From the NCBI RefSeq assembly GCF_013372285.1, contig NZ_CP054301.1:2156001-2220000 (forward strand): DNA of 64,000 bases, in the 5' to 3' direction. A model generated the notes under the pieces. The model was not told where the DNA came from, made no database searches, and saw nothing but the letters and a program-made list of their open reading frames with translations. The DNA comes from Marinomonas primoryensis (GTDB lineage: Bacteria; Pseudomonadota; Gammaproteobacteria; Pseudomonadales; Marinomonadaceae). The first letter of the stretch is position 1. Every line of letters begins with the position of its first letter. This document shows positions 18,738-30,100 of this stretch, piece after piece. The position numbers and the translations under genes are program-made.

Positions 18738-18771
18738 ATACCCAAGGATACGTATTCTTGGGTATTTTTTT
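18738..18771 (+). terminator. Terminator or attenuator between glyA and gcvH
   Basis: ATACCCAAG/CTTGGGTAT stem followed by seven T. It lies 18 bases before gcvH, so gcvHP either has partial read-through or an unseen promoter. Confidence 0.8.
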
Positions 18772-18789
18772 CGAAGAGGCATAAATATA

Positions 18790-19173
18790 ATGAGCACTAT
18801 CCCAGAAAATCTAAAATACGCCGGTTCTCATGAATGGGTACTAGACAACGGTGACGGTACAGTAACTGTTGGCATTACTGACCATGCACAAGACCTACTA
18901 GGCGATGTTGTGTATGTTGAATTACCAGAAGTAGGCGCAGAAGTTACCGCTACTGAGCAGTTTTCGCTCGTAGAATCAGTAAAAGCCGCTTCTGATATTT
19001 ATGCTCCCGTTAATGGTGAAGTCATCGCTGTCAACGAAGCACTAAATGATGCACCAGAGTTGATCAACGAAGTACCTTTTGAAGGCGCTTGGATTGCAAA
19101 AATCAAGCTTAGCGACGCCGCTGACCTTGATAAACTGCTTGACGCTGCAGGCTATTCAGCCACCATCGAATAG
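18790..19173 (+). CDS. gcvH: Glycine cleavage system H protein
   Basis: 127 residues. It carries the lipoyl arm that shuttles the aminomethyl group between P, T and L proteins. The lipoylated lysine is Lys65 in [27 protein letters not shown] and [19 protein letters not shown] are canonical. Length is normal. Confidence 0.97.
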   Translation: MSTIPENLKYAGSHEWVLDNGDGTVTVGITDHAQDLLGDVVYVELPEVGAEVTATEQFSLVESVKAASDIYAPVNGEVIAVNEALNDAPELINEVPFEGAWIAKIKLSDAADLDKLLDAAGYSATIE

Positions 19174-19248
19174 TCTCCTTATAGGCTCTCCTACTTCTTT
19201 GATGAGAGAGCCCATTCTCCCGATTTTATCTTAATAGGTGATTGAAAC

Positions 19249-22113
19249 ATGACTTCGTGCATCCGCGATTTGTTAAACAATGATGAGTTTATTGCTCGCC
19301 ATATCGGCCCTGATGCTTCTGAACAAGCAAAAATGCTAGCAACTATAGGCGCTAACTCGCTTCCCGAGCTGATTGACAAAACAGTTCCTGAAGCCATTCG
19401 TCAAGCAAATCTAGACCTATCTGCTGAACCAGTTAGCGAAAGCGATGCACTGATTCAATTAAAGAAAATTGCCAGCCAAAACAAAGTGGCACGTTCTTTT
19501 ATTGGTATGGGTTATCACGATACACACGTCCCTTCGCCTATTTTAAGAAATCTACTAGAAAATCCAGGTTGGTATACAGCGTACACACCTTACCAACCAG
19601 AAATATCACAAGGTCGATTGGAAGCACTGCTTAACTTCCAACAAGTCATCATCGATCTAACCGGCATGGAAATTTCTAATGCGTCATTATTAGACGAAGC
19701 GACAGCGGCAGCCGAGGCAATGACGCTTATGAAGCGCTCAAATCGCAAAAAGAGCGATTCTCTTTTTGTTGCCAGCCATTGCCTACCGCAAACTATTGAC
19801 GTTATTAAAACCCGTGCCGAACTATTGGACATTAATGTCATTGTTGATGATATTAATAATTTTGAAAACCACGACGTATTTGGCGCCATCTTCCAATACC
19901 CAGGTATTGACGGCAGCGTAAGTGATTTAACGCCTATGATTGCCAAAGCACACGAACAAGGTGCATTGGTAAGTATTGCTGTTGACCTATTGTCTTTAGT
20001 CTTGCTGAAATCTCCAGGCGACATGGGCGCAGACATTGTTTTCGGTAGCGCACAACGCTTTGGCGTACCAATGGGTTTCGGCGGACCACACGCCGCATTC
20101 CTAGCAACAAAAGACGCATTCAAACGCTCTATGCCAGGTCGCGTTATTGGCGTCTCTAAAGACAGTCATGGTAAACCTGCACTTCGCATGGCCATGCAGA
20201 CGAGAGAGCAACATATTCGCCGTGAAAAAGCGACATCAAACATTTGTACCGCTCAAGCCTTACTCGCCATGATGGCTGGTTTCTATGCGGTCTATCATGG
20301 CCCAGTTGGATTGAAAAAAATCGCCAACCGCGTTGCCGCTCTAACAGATTGTTTTGCTAAAGCCGTTCAACAACAAGGTTTAACCACCAACGCAAACTAC
20401 TTTGACACCGTTATTGTTAACTCCGGCAGTCAAACTGACGCTATTATGGCGAAAGGCGTAGCCAAGTTGATGAACTTCTACAAGGTCTCAGAGACCCAAG
20501 TTTCTGTTTCCTTGAATGAAACCATTACACCAAGCGATCTAATCGATTTGGCGGAATGCTTTGGTGCAACACTGACATTAGAAGATGTTACTAACTCTAA
20601 TGCGACTTACGGCTTTGACAATACCCTACTACGCCAAGACGACATATTGACGCATCCTGTTTTCAATAGTCATCACAGCGAAACGGAATTGATGCGTTAC
20701 ATGCACCAATTAGAAGTAAAAGACATCGCCTTGAACCAAAGTATGATTCCTCTTGGCTCATGCACAATGAAACTGAACGCAGCGTCTGAGATGATTCCAG
20801 TGACGTGGGCAGAATTTGGGCGCATTCACCCATTTGCACCAGATAACCAAGTCAGCGGCTATCATGCGTTGTTGCAAGACTTGATTAAGATGCTTTCGAA
20901 AGCAACAGGCTACGACACCATGTCAATGCAGCCAAACTCGGGCGCACAGGGCGAATACGCGGGTTTAATCGCGATAGACAAATACCATAAGTCTCGTGGC
21001 GATCACGACAGAAACATTTGCTTGATTCCAAGTTCTGCTCACGGTACTAACCCAGCTTCAGCCGCACTAGCAGGCATGAAAGTGGTTATCGTAAAATGCG
21101 ATGAAGATGGCAACATTGATTTAGTCGATCTTGCTGAAAAAGCAGAAAAATATGCCGCAGCACTAAGCTGCATCATGGCAACTTACCCGTCCACTCACGG
21201 TGTATTCGAAGAACACATTCGTGAAGTGTGTGACATCGTCCACAAATTCGGCGGACAAGTTTACATCGATGGTGCAAACTTAAACGCATTGGTTGGTGTT
21301 GCGCCTCCAGGCAAATTTGGTGGTGACGTTTCTCACCTTAACTTGCACAAAACATTTTGTATTCCTCATGGCGGCGGTGGCCCAGGTATGGGACCAATTG
21401 GTGTTAAATCTCACCTTGCGCCTTTCTTACCGGGTCACGCAGTCACACCCGTAATGGGCATGACAGAACAACATGGTGCGGTTTCTGCAGCACCTTACGG
21501 CAGCGCAAGCATTCTGGTGATTACTTGGATGTACATCAAAATGATGGGCGACAAAGGCCTACGTGATGCAACCCTAACGGCTATCTTGAATGCAAACTAC
21601 ATTGCTAAACGCCTTGAAGATCATTACCCAGTACTTTACACAGGTAAAAACGGCACAGTAGCGCACGAATGTATTATCGACATTCGCCCACTGAAAGCAG
21701 AATCAGGCATCAGTGAAGAAGACATCGCAAAACGTTTGATGGATTTCGGTTTCCACGCGCCAACCATGTCTTTCCCTGTTGCTGGCACACTGATGATCGA
21801 ACCGACTGAATCTGAGAACCTTGATGAGTTAGATCGCTTCTGTGACTCCATGATTAAGATTCGTCAAGAGATCAGCAAAGTGCAAGCAGGCGAATGGCCG
21901 CTAGAAGACAACCCATTAGTAAACGCTCCACATACTGCGGACAGTCTTCTTGATATCGAATGGGCCCACGCTTACTCACGCAAAGACGCAGCTTACCCAT
22001 TACCTTGGATCAAAGGTCGTAAATACTGGCCACCAGTTGGCCGTATAGACAACGTCTACGGTGATCGTAATTTGTTCTGCGAATGCCCACCGATCGACAG
22101 CTACGAAGATTAA
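19249..22113 (+). CDS. gcvP: Glycine dehydrogenase (decarboxylating), P protein
   Basis: 954 residues, the long single-chain P protein with two aminotransferase-like halves. Early: [17 protein letters not shown] and [33 protein letters not shown]. The active half has [17 protein letters not shown] and the PLP lysine in [22 protein letters not shown]. It decarboxylates glycine and loads the aminomethyl group on GcvH. It is probably in the same transcript as gcvH (75-base gap). Confidence 0.98.
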   Translation: MTSCIRDLLNNDEFIARHIGPDASEQAKMLATIGANSLPELIDKTVPEAIRQANLDLSAEPVSESDALIQLKKIASQNKVARSFIGMGYHDTHVPSPILRNLLENPGWYTAYTPYQPEISQGRLEALLNFQQVIIDLTGMEISNASLLDEATAAAEAMTLMKRSNRKKSDSLFVASHCLPQTIDVIKTRAELLDINVIVDDINNFENHDVFGAIFQYPGIDGSVSDLTPMIAKAHEQGALVSIAVDLLSLVLLKSPGDMGADIVFGSAQRFGVPMGFGGPHAAFLATKDAFKRSMPGRVIGVSKDSHGKPALRMAMQTREQHIRREKATSNICTAQALLAMMAGFYAVYHGPVGLKKIANRVAALTDCFAKAVQQQGLTTNANYFDTVIVNSGSQTDAIMAKGVAKLMNFYKVSETQVSVSLNETITPSDLIDLAECFGATLTLEDVTNSNATYGFDNTLLRQDDILTHPVFNSHHSETELMRYMHQLEVKDIALNQSMIPLGSCTMKLNAASEMIPVTWAEFGRIHPFAPDNQVSGYHALLQDLIKMLSKATGYDTMSMQPNSGAQGEYAGLIAIDKYHKSRGDHDRNICLIPSSAHGTNPASAALAGMKVVIVKCDEDGNIDLVDLAEKAEKYAAALSCIMATYPSTHGVFEEHIREVCDIVHKFGGQVYIDGANLNALVGVAPPGKFGGDVSHLNLHKTFCIPHGGGGPGMGPIGVKSHLAPFLPGHAVTPVMGMTEQHGAVSAAPYGSASILVITWMYIKMMGDKGLRDATLTAILNANYIAKRLEDHYPVLYTGKNGTVAHECIIDIRPLKAESGISEEDIAKRLMDFGFHAPTMSFPVAGTLMIEPTESENLDELDRFCDSMIKIRQEISKVQAGEWPLEDNPLVNAPHTADSLLDIEWAHAYSRKDAAYPLPWIKGRKYWPPVGRIDNVYGDRNLFCECPPIDSYED

Positions 22114-22131
22114 AACGTCATAGCCTGAAAC

Positions 22132-22162
22132 AAAAAACGAGTCCAAGTGGCTCGTTTTTTAT
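22132..22162 (+). terminator. Terminator of the gcv operon
   Basis: AAAAAACGAG/CTCGTTTTTT 10-bp stem with a 9-base loop; it could also serve the convergent minus-strand gene. Confidence 0.85.
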
Positions 22163-22195
22163 TGTCCTTAATTTTATCGAAAATACTAAAGCGAT

Positions 22196-22948
22196 TTAGC
22201 CAAGCTCTTTATTCAGCGCTCGTCCAAGTAAGCCAAAGTAATTTTGAAATGCCTGATTGATTTTTTCTCGCTGCTCCCCTTGAGGATAAAGCCCTGCCTT
22301 TGCTTCCTCGGAATAGCGCGTACCTTTTACTAAGAATCGACTTGATGGCTTTTTGTCTTCTACGAAGGACTCAAATGCACGAGCGCACATTTCTTCTGGT
22401 TTGGAGTAATAGAAGGTATTGTGCTTTTCATCGACACATTGAGACGCTTGAAACATTTCGCTGGTGTCGCCGCCGTCTGGACTGAGTAGAATACTCTTGA
22501 AACAGTCGCCTAGAAGATCATTCAAGGGATGTGATTTGATATTACTTGAACTGGGTTGCTGTAGCCAATTACTAGATGCAAAGCTAGCTGAAGAGGCGAA
22601 GTGGAACATTTTATCACCTAGGTAATGATCGAAAGCATGAAACCATTCATGAGCAAGGCTTCCAGCGCCCGCATTTTTCGCTAAGGACAGCTGTCGCGTT
22701 GCTGGAACATAGTGAGCAGCCACGCCAGGCCTTCCACCTTTTCCATATTGAAGGCCAAGAGTACCCCGCAGAGATACAAGCAACTCAGGCCCTTGCAATA
22801 CAGACATTAAATCTTCTAGCGCACGATGAAAATTAACCGCTGCTCGATCTCGTTCTTCGGACGTAACCCAACGCCCCATTTCAATACCACGAAAATCAAA
22901 CTGCCGCCGAATCTTGGCAAAATTAATTGAGGCCTGTGAAGCTGACAT
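22196..22948 (-). CDS. CLCA_X-family metallopeptidase-like protein
   Basis: 250 residues. The sequence follows the widespread proteobacterial CLCA_X family: INFAKIRRQFDFRGIEMGRWVTSEERDRAA, SLRGTLGLQYGKGGRPGVAAHYVP, LAKNAGAGSLAHEWFHAFDHYLG, YYSKPEEMCARAFESFVED and LVKGTRYSEEAKAGLYPQGE. The HEWFH motif with a downstream Glu region resembles a zinc peptidase active site, but no activity is known to me. There is no signal peptide, so it is probably cytoplasmic. It appears monocistronic. Confidence 0.75.
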   Translation of the reverse strand: MSASQASINFAKIRRQFDFRGIEMGRWVTSEERDRAAVNFHRALEDLMSVLQGPELLVSLRGTLGLQYGKGGRPGVAAHYVPATRQLSLAKNAGAGSLAHEWFHAFDHYLGDKMFHFASSASFASSNWLQQPSSSNIKSHPLNDLLGDCFKSILLSPDGGDTSEMFQASQCVDEKHNTFYYSKPEEMCARAFESFVEDKKPSSRFLVKGTRYSEEAKAGLYPQGEQREKINQAFQNYFGLLGRALNKELG

Positions 22949-22994
22949 TATGACTCGCTAATTAATTACATTGAACTTAAAACTGTATAGGAAT

Positions 22995-23456
22995 TTATGT
23001 GATACCAAATTGCTGATTGAATTCAGCAATTTTAGAATGTCGCATATTTTTTAATAACTGCAATTCTTCTTCAACCCAATCCTTTAACTCTTTTGTTTGC
23101 ACAGGGTCGTTACTGGCTACAACATTAAGCTCATGTTCATACTGATCCAACAAGGCATCAAAGTCATCTTGATACGCCTCTTCGACCAGAGCTAAGGCGA
23201 CTTGATGCTGATAGTTGGACGGTTGCTGGGCGTGCTTTTGTATATAAGCCAGCGAATTATCTAAATAAAGTTGATTCAGTGGGTCAAGCTTTACACCAAC
23301 GCCTTTTAGAGTACTTTTTCTATCATCAGAAAGTACCCTTGCCTGCAGCACCTCTGCTTCGTAACCAACACTAGCCTGCGCAAAACCGACGGGCACCGTG
23401 TTCAATACAAGAATCGCGGTAAGAGACTGCAGCTTTTTCAGAAATACTTTCTTCAT
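22995..23456 (-). CDS. Exported hypothetical protein
   Basis: 153 residues. A basic N-terminus and hydrophobic core (KKLQSLTAILVLNTVPVGFAQAS) form a signal peptide with cleavage near AQA/SV. The mature part is helical and acidic (DDFDALLDQYEHELNVVASND, TKELKDWVEEELQLLKNMRHSKIAEF), with no Cys. I do not recognise the family. The gene lies 46 bases upstream of the CLCA_X gene, and co-transcription is possible. Confidence 0.65.
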   Translation of the reverse strand: MKKVFLKKLQSLTAILVLNTVPVGFAQASVGYEAEVLQARVLSDDRKSTLKGVGVKLDPLNQLYLDNSLAYIQKHAQQPSNYQHQVALALVEEAYQDDFDALLDQYEHELNVVASNDPVQTKELKDWVEEELQLLKNMRHSKIAEFNQQFGIT

Positions 23457-23827
23457 GCGGATCTTCTTCTATATCAGTGTAAGGCATGCCTTGGTTTGTT
23501 TTTTCAATCTCAACAAAAACAAAGTAATTGCAAGGCAAATATAAGTGACATCTGATTCTATTAAGGCAAAAGGATAAGAACAACACCCAAAGAACAGATG
23601 CACATTTTAATCTTATCTTTGCGCCTTTCAGGTTGACTACCTGACACTTTAATTTGGCAACACAGCTCACGCAGATCGTATTGCTAACACACATAACATC
23701 ACGTTTTCTGAAAAATTTAGATGACAAATTGCATGCAAAAATAATAGATGTATTAGCCTCATACATTCGTGCGAACTATGAAGGTCGTGATGGTGTAGCT
23801 GTTGATCACAGCTATCCTAAAATTTAA

Positions 23828-23869
23828 GCGCTAAGCGCTAAGAGCTCAGTGCTAAGAGTTCAGCACGAA
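23828..23869. repeat. Six degenerate 7-bp tandem units
   Basis: GCGCTAA, GCGCTAA, GAGCTCA, GTGCTAA, GAGTTCA and GCACGAA in direct succession; consensus roughly G-N-G-Y-T-M-A. Confidence 0.6.
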
Positions 23870-23885
23870 AGCCTTAACTCTGTAA

Positions 23886-23922
23886 AAAAGAAAAGGGCAA
23901 CCATCTGGCTGCCCTTTTCTTT
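23886..23922 (-). terminator. Terminator of the DASS transporter gene
   Basis: AAAAGGGCA/TGCCCTTTT stem flanked by A and T runs, about 95 bases past the stop of the minus-strand transporter. Confidence 0.75.
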
Positions 23923-24015
23923 ATCTATTACCAGTAATCAAATTACCTACAATCACGTTAGATTAACTTCTAACCGCTCTTTGCCGTTACCGGCATTCAG
24001 GATTTGTATTTATAA

Positions 24016-25482
24016 CTACCAATAGCCCAACACCTTCCACCACAGCCCACCGACAACCCCCCAAACCGCTAAATTGACGAGGCTCATAATAAAACCCATG
24101 ATCCACCAATCCTCCATGGAAACATAACCTGAGCCAAAAATAATCGGTGAGGTGCCTGTCGCATAGTGGGTTAACGACATCATCAAAGAAGACGCGCCAG
24201 CCAGTAATAAACCAAGAAACAAAGGTGGCGCACCGAGAGCCAAACCAGCCATATAGAATGCAGCGAACATGGCTGTAATATGCGCCGTAGTACTTGCGAA
24301 AAAATAATGTACATAAAAATACACGGCAACCAATATAACGACCGAAGCCCCCCAGCCAAAGCCTAAATCTGCGATATTGCTCTCAACAACAGAAGAGAAC
24401 CACTGCACCAAGCCCAACTTATTTAAAAAGGTTGCCATCATTACCAAAGCGGAGAACCAAACCACCGTATCCCATGCAGATCTTTCTTTAAGTACATCCT
24501 CCCAACTCAACACCCCCGTCACCAACAAAATTGACAAGCCCAAAAAGGCCACCGCGGTTGTATTGACGGCATAAGCGGAGCCAAGTAGCATCGCCGGTAC
24601 ACCAGCCCAAAGAATCAGCAAAAGAGCAAAAACACAAACCATGACTTTTTCGCCGTAAGACATAACACCCATTTCAGCAAGCTTAGATTTTGCATAGTTT
24701 TTTGCGTCTGGCGTGCTTTTTATTTCTGGCGGGTAAATGGCGTAAACAACCAAAGGAACCAATGCAATACATAACATGCCAGGTAAAAACGCCGCGAGCG
24801 CCCAAGTCCCCCAAGTAATACTGATGCTGGAACCTGTGGCATCTGCAATCAACTTAACAATCAAAGGGTTTGGCGCCGTCGCTGTAATAAACATCGCAGA
24901 GGTAATAGGATTAATATGATAATTAACTAAGGCAAGGTAGTGGCCAATCTTGCGAGAAGTGCCTTCTTCAGGAGAAGAGCCAAAGCTTGTGGCAATGGAT
25001 TTCATAATGGGATGAATAATACCGCCACCACGAGCCGTATTGCTCGGCGTAACAGGCGCGATAACTAATTCAGAAAGCGCCAGCGCATAACCAATTCCAA
25101 TGGTTTTTTTGCCAAACAAAGAAATAAAGTTGTAACCGATGCGATTACCCAAACCCGTTTTCACCAAACCTCTTGAAATAATGATGGCAATACCAATCAA
25201 CCAAATAAGAGAATTAGAGAAACCACTTAAGGCATCTTTAATTGCTGCTGAAGGGTCATCATTCGTCACGCCAGTTAGCGCAACCAAAGTAATCGCCAAA
25301 ATAGCAATCGCGCCGATTGGCATGGCCTTGCCAATGATGGCGACGACGGTACCGACAAATAAAGCCAGCAAATGCCACGCATTGACCGACACGCCATCAG
25401 GAACAGGCACAACAAACCAAAGCAAAAAAATCGTAGCGATGGAGATTAGCCCTGGAATAACGCGAATATCAGCGACTTTCAT
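24016..25482 (-). CDS. DASS-family anion transporter (CitT/YbhI-like)
   Basis: 488 residues with about 12 hydrophobic segments. The motif PVTPSNTARGGGIIHPIMKSIA is typical of the divalent anion:sodium symporter family branch that contains CitT, TtdT and plant DiT1. A second repeat has TGTSPIIFGSGYV near the end. These proteins exchange or co-transport di- and tricarboxylates; the substrate cannot be fixed from sequence. It appears to stand alone, without neighbouring catabolic genes. Confidence 0.87.
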   Translation of the reverse strand: MKVADIRVIPGLISIATIFLLWFVVPVPDGVSVNAWHLLALFVGTVVAIIGKAMPIGAIAILAITLVALTGVTNDDPSAAIKDALSGFSNSLIWLIGIAIIISRGLVKTGLGNRIGYNFISLFGKKTIGIGYALALSELVIAPVTPSNTARGGGIIHPIMKSIATSFGSSPEEGTSRKIGHYLALVNYHINPITSAMFITATAPNPLIVKLIADATGSSISITWGTWALAAFLPGMLCIALVPLVVYAIYPPEIKSTPDAKNYAKSKLAEMGVMSYGEKVMVCVFALLLILWAGVPAMLLGSAYAVNTTAVAFLGLSILLVTGVLSWEDVLKERSAWDTVVWFSALVMMATFLNKLGLVQWFSSVVESNIADLGFGWGASVVILVAVYFYVHYFFASTTAHITAMFAAFYMAGLALGAPPLFLGLLLAGASSLMMSLTHYATGTSPIIFGSGYVSMEDWWIMGFIMSLVNLAVWGVVGGLWWKVLGYW

Positions 25483-25611
25483 TATGCACCCTAAAATTCA
25501 GAAGATTTCTCCCCAAGAATAAGCAAGGAGTCATTGCGCCTATATTACCCTATTCACTAGTAACAAGAGGTGACTCATATCACAAAAAATAAATCCAGAG
25601 ACCGAAACAAG

Positions 25612-25645
25612 GCAAAAAAAGACCTACATAAGTAGGCCTTTTTTA
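25612..25645 (-). terminator. Terminator of rluC
   Basis: Short CCTAC/GTAGG stem flanked by long A and T runs, about 35 bases past the rluC stop. Confidence 0.7.
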
Positions 25646-25678
25646 ACAATACAATGTAAAACGCATTCCAGTAGCTTG

Positions 25679-26650
25679 CTAAGGAAAAGCCGCCGTCAAC
25701 TTATCGTTCATCAAACTCTGCCACTCTTTGTCTATTGGTGCCTCAAACAACATACGCTCGCCATTGAGCATAATGTCTAATCGCGTCGCATGCAGACACA
25801 AACGTTTAAAGCCTAATGCTTTGGTTTCTTTTAATGATTCGTCCGGTGAATATTTTTCATCGCCAACAATCGGATAGCCGGCATATTGAGCGTGCACTCG
25901 AATTTGATGTGTACGCCCAGTCACAGGTTCGCACTCAACCAAACTATATCCCTCAAATTGTCTTACCAACTTGAATCGTGTCAAAGATTCTTTTCCATCG
26001 GTATGAACCTTCACAACACGTTCACCAGATTTCAGCTCATTTTTAAGCAAAGGCGCATTAACTTGCAATTTACGCTTTGGCCAGCTGCCATACACCAAGG
26101 CAAGATATGTTTTTTGTACGCCTTCTTTTTCACGCAATGCCGTATGAAGCTCTTTTAATACTGCTCGTTTCTTAGCAATCATAATAAGACCCGACGTATC
26201 CCTGTCCAATCGATGGACAAGCTCAGTGAACTTTTCCAGAGGACGCATTTGCCGAATTACTTCAATAAGACCAAAACTCAAGCCACTGCCACCGTGGACA
26301 GCCAGTCCAGATGGTTTATTTACGACAATTAGACCTTTGTCTTCGTAGACGATACGTGACTCTATTTCGCCTTTCAGTCGATCACCCAAAAGTGGCTTTT
26401 CTGATTCTGGCGCAATAACAATTGGCGCTATTCGCACAATATCGTCATTCTGAAGGCGATAATCTGGCTTCGTGCGTTTTTTATTTACACGGATTTCCCC
26501 CTTTCTAAGCAGGTTGTAGATTTTACCTTTAGGCACGCCTTTCAAAAAAGTAAGCAAAAAGTTATCTACTCGTTGCCCCTCATTATTCTCGTCAATAGTG
26601 ACGTAACGAACCGCTGGGCGCTCTACTTGATTTTGTTCTGAGTCCGACAT
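25679..26650 (-). CDS. rluC: 23S rRNA pseudouridine(955/2504/2580) synthase
   Basis: 323 residues from the ATG at 26650 (MSDSEQNQVERPAVRYVTIDENNEGQRVDNFL); a longer reading is not supported. An N-terminal S4 domain (KIYNLLRKGEIRVNKKRTKPDYRLQNDDIVRI) is followed by the RluA-type catalytic domain with HRLDRDTSGLIMIAK, where Asp is catalytic, and GRTHQIRVHAQYAGYPIVGD. It is divergent from rne, as in enterobacteria. Confidence 0.95.
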   Translation of the reverse strand: MSDSEQNQVERPAVRYVTIDENNEGQRVDNFLLTFLKGVPKGKIYNLLRKGEIRVNKKRTKPDYRLQNDDIVRIAPIVIAPESEKPLLGDRLKGEIESRIVYEDKGLIVVNKPSGLAVHGGSGLSFGLIEVIRQMRPLEKFTELVHRLDRDTSGLIMIAKKRAVLKELHTALREKEGVQKTYLALVYGSWPKRKLQVNAPLLKNELKSGERVVKVHTDGKESLTRFKLVRQFEGYSLVECEPVTGRTHQIRVHAQYAGYPIVGDEKYSPDESLKETKALGFKRLCLHATRLDIMLNGERMLFEAPIDKEWQSLMNDKLTAAFP

Positions 26651-27124
26651 AAGCAAAGATTGGTTTCCTTTATAATTGAAGCACTTAGTTTTTACTGTTA
26701 TATTCACATTCGCAAAGGATAAGAGGCAACAAAACACCTCGAAGATAAGATGCAAGAATTGAATGAAAATTGCCGAAGCGACACTTTGGCCCCTATCTTA
26801 CCTCTGTAACAGTTAATCTTAAATAATAAACCGCATGATTCGGAAAAATCCGCTTCAGTGGAAGGACATCTCATTAAATTGCTCGACCGCGCGTTCGCGT
26901 TGTATCGTAAAAAGCAAATAAAAACGAGACCGGTTAAAGAGACTATTTAGTATTCATTAGGGCAGCGACCGCACAAAAGCGTTTAACATAAAATAAACGA
27001 ATAAGCGTACTCCTCTTGCCAGGAAAGACTGAATGACATGCTCTAATTCTGAGTCAAATTTATTAATGGTTACCCTATCACTGCAGTGACTCTTTCGCAT
27101 CAGCCAACAGAGTTCACATATACA
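26651..27124 (+). promoter_or_regulatory. rluC / rne divergent region with long rne leader
   Basis: 474 bases without a gene. RNase E mRNAs of gammaproteobacteria commonly have a long structured leader that mediates autoregulation. Here the sequence contains a GC-rich CGCG-CGTT-CGCG hairpin near 26888-26900, but I cannot match it to the known enterobacterial hairpins. The start codon has only a weak ribosome site. Confidence 0.4.
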
Positions 27125-30100
27125 ATGATTAGAATGCTTATAAATGCAACTCAACAAGAAGAGTTGCGCGTCGCCCTCGTAGACGGTCAACGTCTATATG
27201 ATCTAGACATCGAATCCGGTTCACGCGAACAGAAGAAGTCCAATATATACAAAGGCCGCATTACTCGCATTGAGCCGAGTCTAGAAGCTGCTTTTGTTGA
27301 TTTCGGTGCTGATCGCCACGGCTTTCTTCCTTTGAAAGAAATTTCAAAAACGTATTTTTCTAAAAAAACAAATCACGAAGGCCGAATTAACATCAAAGAT
27401 GTGTTAAGTGAAGGTCAAGAAGTGATTGTGCAAGTAGATAAAGAAGAACGTGGTAATAAAGGCGCAGCCCTTACTACTTTCGTTAGTCTCGCTGGCCGTT
27501 ACTTGGTTTTGATGCCAAACAACCCACGAGCTGGTGGTATTTCTCGCCGCATTGATGGTGATGACAGATCTCACCTAAAAGAAGCCATGTCAGGCCTAAA
27601 CACGCCAGAAAATGGAGGTCTGATTGTTCGAACGGCCGGTGTTGGTCGCTCAACAGAAGAGCTTCAATGGGATTTGGATTACCTTGATACCCTTTGGACC
27701 TCAATTACCAAAGCCGCAACAGAGAAGCCAGCCCCTTTCTTAATTTATCAAGAAAGTAATATCGTCATTCGTGCGATTCGCGATTACTTACGTGAAGACA
27801 TTGGCGAAGTATTGATTGATGAAAAAGACGCTTACCAAGATGCGATCAACTTTGTAATGCAAGTTATGCCGCATTTCAAATCGCGCATTAAAATGTACAC
27901 AGACTCCACACCTCTATTTAATCGATTCCAGATCGAAAGTCAGATTGAAACCGCCTTTCAGCGTGAAGTTCGTCTGCCATCTGGTGGGTCTATTGTTATT
28001 GATCCAACAGAAGCTTTGGTTTCTATCGATATAAACTCTGCCCGCGCAACAAAAGGTGGAGACATTGAAGAAACAGCACTTCAAACAAACTTAGAAGCCG
28101 CAGATGAAATTGCTCGTCAGCTACGTCTACGAGATATTGGCGGCTTGGTGGTTATCGACTTTATCGATATGACACCAGTACGCAATCAAAAAGAAGTTGA
28201 GACGCGCATGAAGAATGCGCTAGAAGCTGACCGTGCCCGAGTTCAAATTGGACGCATTTCACGTTTCGGTTTACTAGAAATGTCCCGTCAACGACTACGC
28301 CCATCGCTTGGTGAAACCAGTGGTATCGTTTGCCCTCGCTGTAATGGTCAAGGATTTATTCGTGACGTGGAGTCTCTAGCACTCTCTGTGCTTCGTCTTA
28401 TCGAAGAAGAATGCTCTAAAGAACGTACCGCTCAAATTCGCGCTGTTTTACCGGTATCCGTTGCAACCTTCTTGCTCAATGAGAAGCGCACCAATATCGC
28501 CAAAATTGAAAAACGTAACAGCGTTCATATTATCCTTGTTCCGAATCCGCATATGGAAACGCCACACTTCGAAGTGGAACGTATTCGTGATGACAGCACA
28601 GTGGTAGCTCAGAACGAAAACAGCTACTCATTAGTCGAAGCGCCTGAGCAACCACCTTACGAACCTCGCCAGGTGAACGAAAATGTGCGTCCACAAGCAG
28701 CCGTGACAAGCATAGCTCCTAAAGCGCCGGCACCAGCACATAACGCACCAACCCCTGCGGCTAATAAAGTGACCAAAAGTACGCAAGCAAAACCTAGCTT
28801 ACTTAAACGTATTATGACGGCCTTACTTGGAGAGCCACAAACCAAGACAAAACAAAAGCCAACAAGTAAAACGACGCCAAGTAAAACCGCTTCCAATACA
28901 CCTGCACCCAGTGAACGCAACGCTTCAAGTACACCTAGCGGCAGTCGTGTAAACAGAAACAAGCGTAACGTAAAACACCAAAACTCAGATCATGGCGACA
29001 ATAAAACCGAGCAAAATCGCTCGACCCGTCAATCGCGTCGCGAACAGGCGGAAGCCGAAACTGAAACCAAAGGCAACAACCGCCGTAATAATCGCGGAAA
29101 CAAACAAGAGACGCCAGAACCTAAAGTTGAAAAGCAAGAAGCGGCTGTAAAAGCACCTCGCCAACAACAAAAGGAAAAAGAAATTCCTGAAGTAAAAGAA
29201 CGTAAGCGTGACCGTAATGACAATCGTCGTCGTAACGGGAAATTGAAAGACGAAGTACTAGAAGCAACAAAACTACAAGAGCAAGAAGATGCTGCTTTAC
29301 TAGAAGCTGCTCAGAACGCCGTAGCAGAAAGCAATGAAAATGGCGATGAACCACAACGCCGCTCACGTCGCTCTCGTCGCTCTCGTCGCCCACAAAAAGA
29401 AGAAAATAACGTACAACATGAAAGTACAGAGCCTGACAACCAAGAAACAAATGTTGTTGCTGAATCGTCAGAAACCGTAAAAGCTGAAACAAATACAGAA
29501 GAAACAACATCAAAATCACCATCAGTAAAAGAGCCTGAAGCTGTTGAAGCTGTTGAAGCTGTTGAAGCTGTTGAAGCTGTTGAAGCTGTTGAAGCTGTTG
29601 AAGCTGTTGAAGCTGTTGAAGCTGTTGAAGCTGAACAAGTTTCAACAACAGAAGCACAACAAGCAATAGAAGAAGTTGTTACAGAAAGCGAAACACCGGT
29701 AGAAACGGTAAAGCCTAAAATGTCAGTAAAAGCTCAAATGAGTAAAGTTGAGCAAGAAACACCACAAGTAACCGAAGCCCCTATTGCAGATAAACCAGCA
29801 GTAGAACTTTCGGAAGATCAAGTGGAAGACACGGTAGAAGCTGAAGCCACTATCGAGAAAAAAATTGAAGAGAGTGTCGCGCCTTCTGAACCTGAAATAA
29901 AAGAAGCCGAACCAGTAGAAGCAATACAGCAAACAACAGAAAGTGAAGAGACGAAAGAAGAAACACCAGAAAATACTGGTCGCTCATCTAGGGCTCCTCG
30001 CCGCGGTCGTGGTAAACCAGCTACCAAGCAGGCAAACACGGAAACCAAAGCACCTGTTGAGCTGCCTGCCGCTATTTTGGCCCAGCAAGAAAAGCTTCGC

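Larger units (their letters stand above)
23457..24015. other. Gene-poor interval with a degenerate heptamer repeat
   Basis: No convincing gene. It contains a small hairpin TAGCTGT-TGATC-ACAGCTA near 23797-23816, the heptamer repeat at 23828-23869 and the terminator of the anion-transporter gene. A 131-residue reading on the minus strand overlaps the previous gene and lacks coding character. Confidence 0.6.

Noticed and set aside
23371-23766. 131-residue minus-strand reading
   Set aside because: It overlaps the start of an exported protein in another frame and runs into non-coding DNA.
29121-29666. 181-residue minus-strand reading with Leu-Gln repeats
   Set aside because: It is the antisense of the Val-Glu-Ala repeat in rne; no ribosome site or family resemblance.
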